Positions 62,786 to 64,000 of a stretch of 64,000 bases of DNA are shown here, piece by piece. The notes below the pieces were generated by a model. The model worked only from the letters and a program-made list of their open reading frames with translations. It searched no databases and was not told the DNA's origin. The DNA comes from Dolomedes plantarius (lineage: Eukaryota > Arthropoda > Arachnida > Araneae > Dolomedidae), in contig OU015490.1 in assembly GCA_907164885.2 (NCBI GenBank), forward strand, positions 237,970,579 to 238,034,578, in the 5' to 3' direction. Each line of letters begins with the position of its first letter. The first letter of the stretch is position 1. The position numbers and the translations under genes were made by a program.

Positions 62786-63205
62786 TCCCTTTGATCGTTA
62801 CATTACAGGGCAATGCAGGTGATTCAATTCGTTTCGCACTGTGTTATTTACAAAGGTGGTGACTGACTTGTAACGACGTAGCAATGTATTGTTAGGGCCT
62901 ATTCACATAGGAGTCTGGTATCGGAAGCTTTAAAGTATTGAAATATATTTAACCAATGACAAACCTCCAAATGATTAGCAACGAAATTTTTAACGCCTAT
63001 GATTGGTTTATTTCCGTATCAGCGTCATCTTTCCTTTTACGCCTCTGCTAGCGGATTCCTATGTTGAAAGGCCGTTATGCTTGTAAAGAGCTTTACATTA
63101 AAAGTCTGCCCATGTTTCTTCGCGAATGCTTTGCTCATAAGCTGCTCCACGTTATTCAGTTCACCAGAAACTGCACTGAATTGTAATGATCAAAGGGACT
63201 AACTT
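62786..63205. repeat. Imperfect inverted repeat enclosing a MITE
   Basis: TCCCTTTGATCGTTACA at 62786-62802 recurs inverted (TGTAATGATCAAAGGGA) at 63183-63199, with weaker flanking similarity. The palindromic MITE at 62893-63077 lies between. Confidence 0.5.
62893..63077. mobile_element. Palindromic MITE, family G (copy 4)
   Basis: Left TTAGGGCCTATTCACATAGG and right GATTCCTATGTTGAAAGGCC are inverted. AAATATATTTAACCAATGAC and ATGATTGGTTTATTTCCG lie inside. Same layout as copy 3 but in the opposite orientation. Confidence 0.8.
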
Positions 63206-63254
63206 GGGGTCAAGTACGTTTTAAAGACCAGGATATTCGACAAACATATCCCTA

Positions 63255-63880
63255 TTTTCAATTTAAGAAATATGAAACATTTTATTCAGAAATGAAAATT
63301 TGACTGTGATTTAAACACACTTTCTTCTTTATAAATTTGGCTCACAATTTGTTTTTAGCTTGAAGAGAATTTTTTTAATTGTTTAAAATTTTAACCATTG
63401 TTTTTTTCATTGTTATGTCATTGCGCACATGATATCACCAGAACAGTTGGCTAGAATACCATGAAATTTTATACACGTTCAATATAAGCATGTATTATTA
63501 AAATAACGAAATTATGTCATTCTTACTACAAAAATTTTAATTACAGTAAAATTTATCAAAAAAATTCTGAAATTTAAAAAAAATTAAAAACAATTTTTTT
63601 TTTATGAAGAACTAAAAATTTCGATTTCAAAGTTCATCATTTTAAATATAAATTATACAACTTAAATTTAAAATAAATAAAAGTGTGAATATTTATTAAT
63701 ATACAGACGCAAGTGTGCGCGCAATGACATTGAAAAAAACAATGGTTGAAAATTAAAAAATTATCTTCAAGCTAGAAAAAATTAAGATCCATATTTATAA
63801 AGAAGAAAGTGTGTTTAACGCACAGTAAAATTTTAATATTCCTGAATAAAATCTTTTCATAACCACTGATGATTTAAAAT
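63255..63880. mobile_element. Foldback element, arms about 175 bp
   Basis: AAACACACTTTCTTCTTTAT, TAGCTTGAAGA, AACCATTGTTTTTTTCA and GTCATTGCGC at 63313-63432 are present inverted in the same order at 63705-63825, with weaker similarity extending outward. The 270-base loop is AT-rich and non-coding. It is probably a MITE or foldback transposon. Confidence 0.8.
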
Positions 63881-64000
63881 TGGGATATCCTTCTCGAGTC
63901 TCTTAGCTTTTAAAAGGTACCTGACCCCTTAAAGAACGACAGACTAGTGAAATACGATTGCGCGATTCGTGCGACTCGGCTCGTTGCATGCTTTCAAGCA
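63881..64000. other. Right window edge
   Basis: Short unique sequence; nothing recognised. Confidence 0.4.

Overview
The window is AT-rich, repeat-dense eukaryotic DNA with no confident host gene. The transposon mix points to an arthropod, most likely a chelicerate such as a spider: several Tc1/mariner lineages, pogo/Tigger, mariner, Helitrons, Ty3/gypsy relics, tRNA-derived SINEs, long (TA)n tracts and short palindromic MITEs. The assignment rests on remembered similarity of the Tc1-type transposases to those common in orb-weaver genomes and was not tested by any search. I see no operon, CRISPR array, rRNA gene or free-standing tRNA gene.

Layout. 0-6.6 kb: the tail of a Tc1 element, a solo LTR, a short Helitron, two diverged tandem-repeat blocks, an internally deleted long-TIR element and a possible solo LTR. 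6.8-11.6 kb: a Tc1-superfamily element (DD36E spacing), a 2.8-kb LTR element with no recognisable genes, and a BED-finger fragment. 12.5-19.4 kb: a foldback repeat, then a Helitron-rich zone with rep and helicase fragments. 19.4-23.3 kb: mostly unique sequence. 23.3-26.4 kb: a long-TIR Tc1 element, a Helitron carrying a minisatellite, and a SINE. 27.5-31.8 kb: a large foldback, a piggyBac-like MITE and a pogo transposase fragment. 32.2-36.5 kb: a SINE between huge (TA)n tracts, a mariner relic split by an insertion, and two solo LTRs. 36.5-40.0 kb: a composite Ty3/gypsy relic. 40.1-48.2 kb: two copies of one Tc1 family in opposite orientation, separated by mostly unique DNA. 48.8-51.7 kb: a 565-bp satellite with a Tigger-type element inserted in it. 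53.1-55.2 kb: a nearly intact 1.8-kb element with long TIRs. 57-58 kb and 62.9 kb: copies of a palindromic MITE. 58.5-60.8 kb: a Helitron carrying a nested Tigger. 63.3-63.9 kb: another foldback.

No gene system works together here; what links the features is transposition. Almost every element ends at or beside a (TA)n tract, which fits TA-targeting transposases using microsatellites as landing sites, or the tracts growing from element ends. Every transposase is broken, several by only one nonsense codon, usually TAG. The only candidate host coding DNA is weak: a possible two-exon reading frame at 45.8-46.3 kb (minus), a possible exon at 21.9-22.1 kb, and short unrecognised ORFs.
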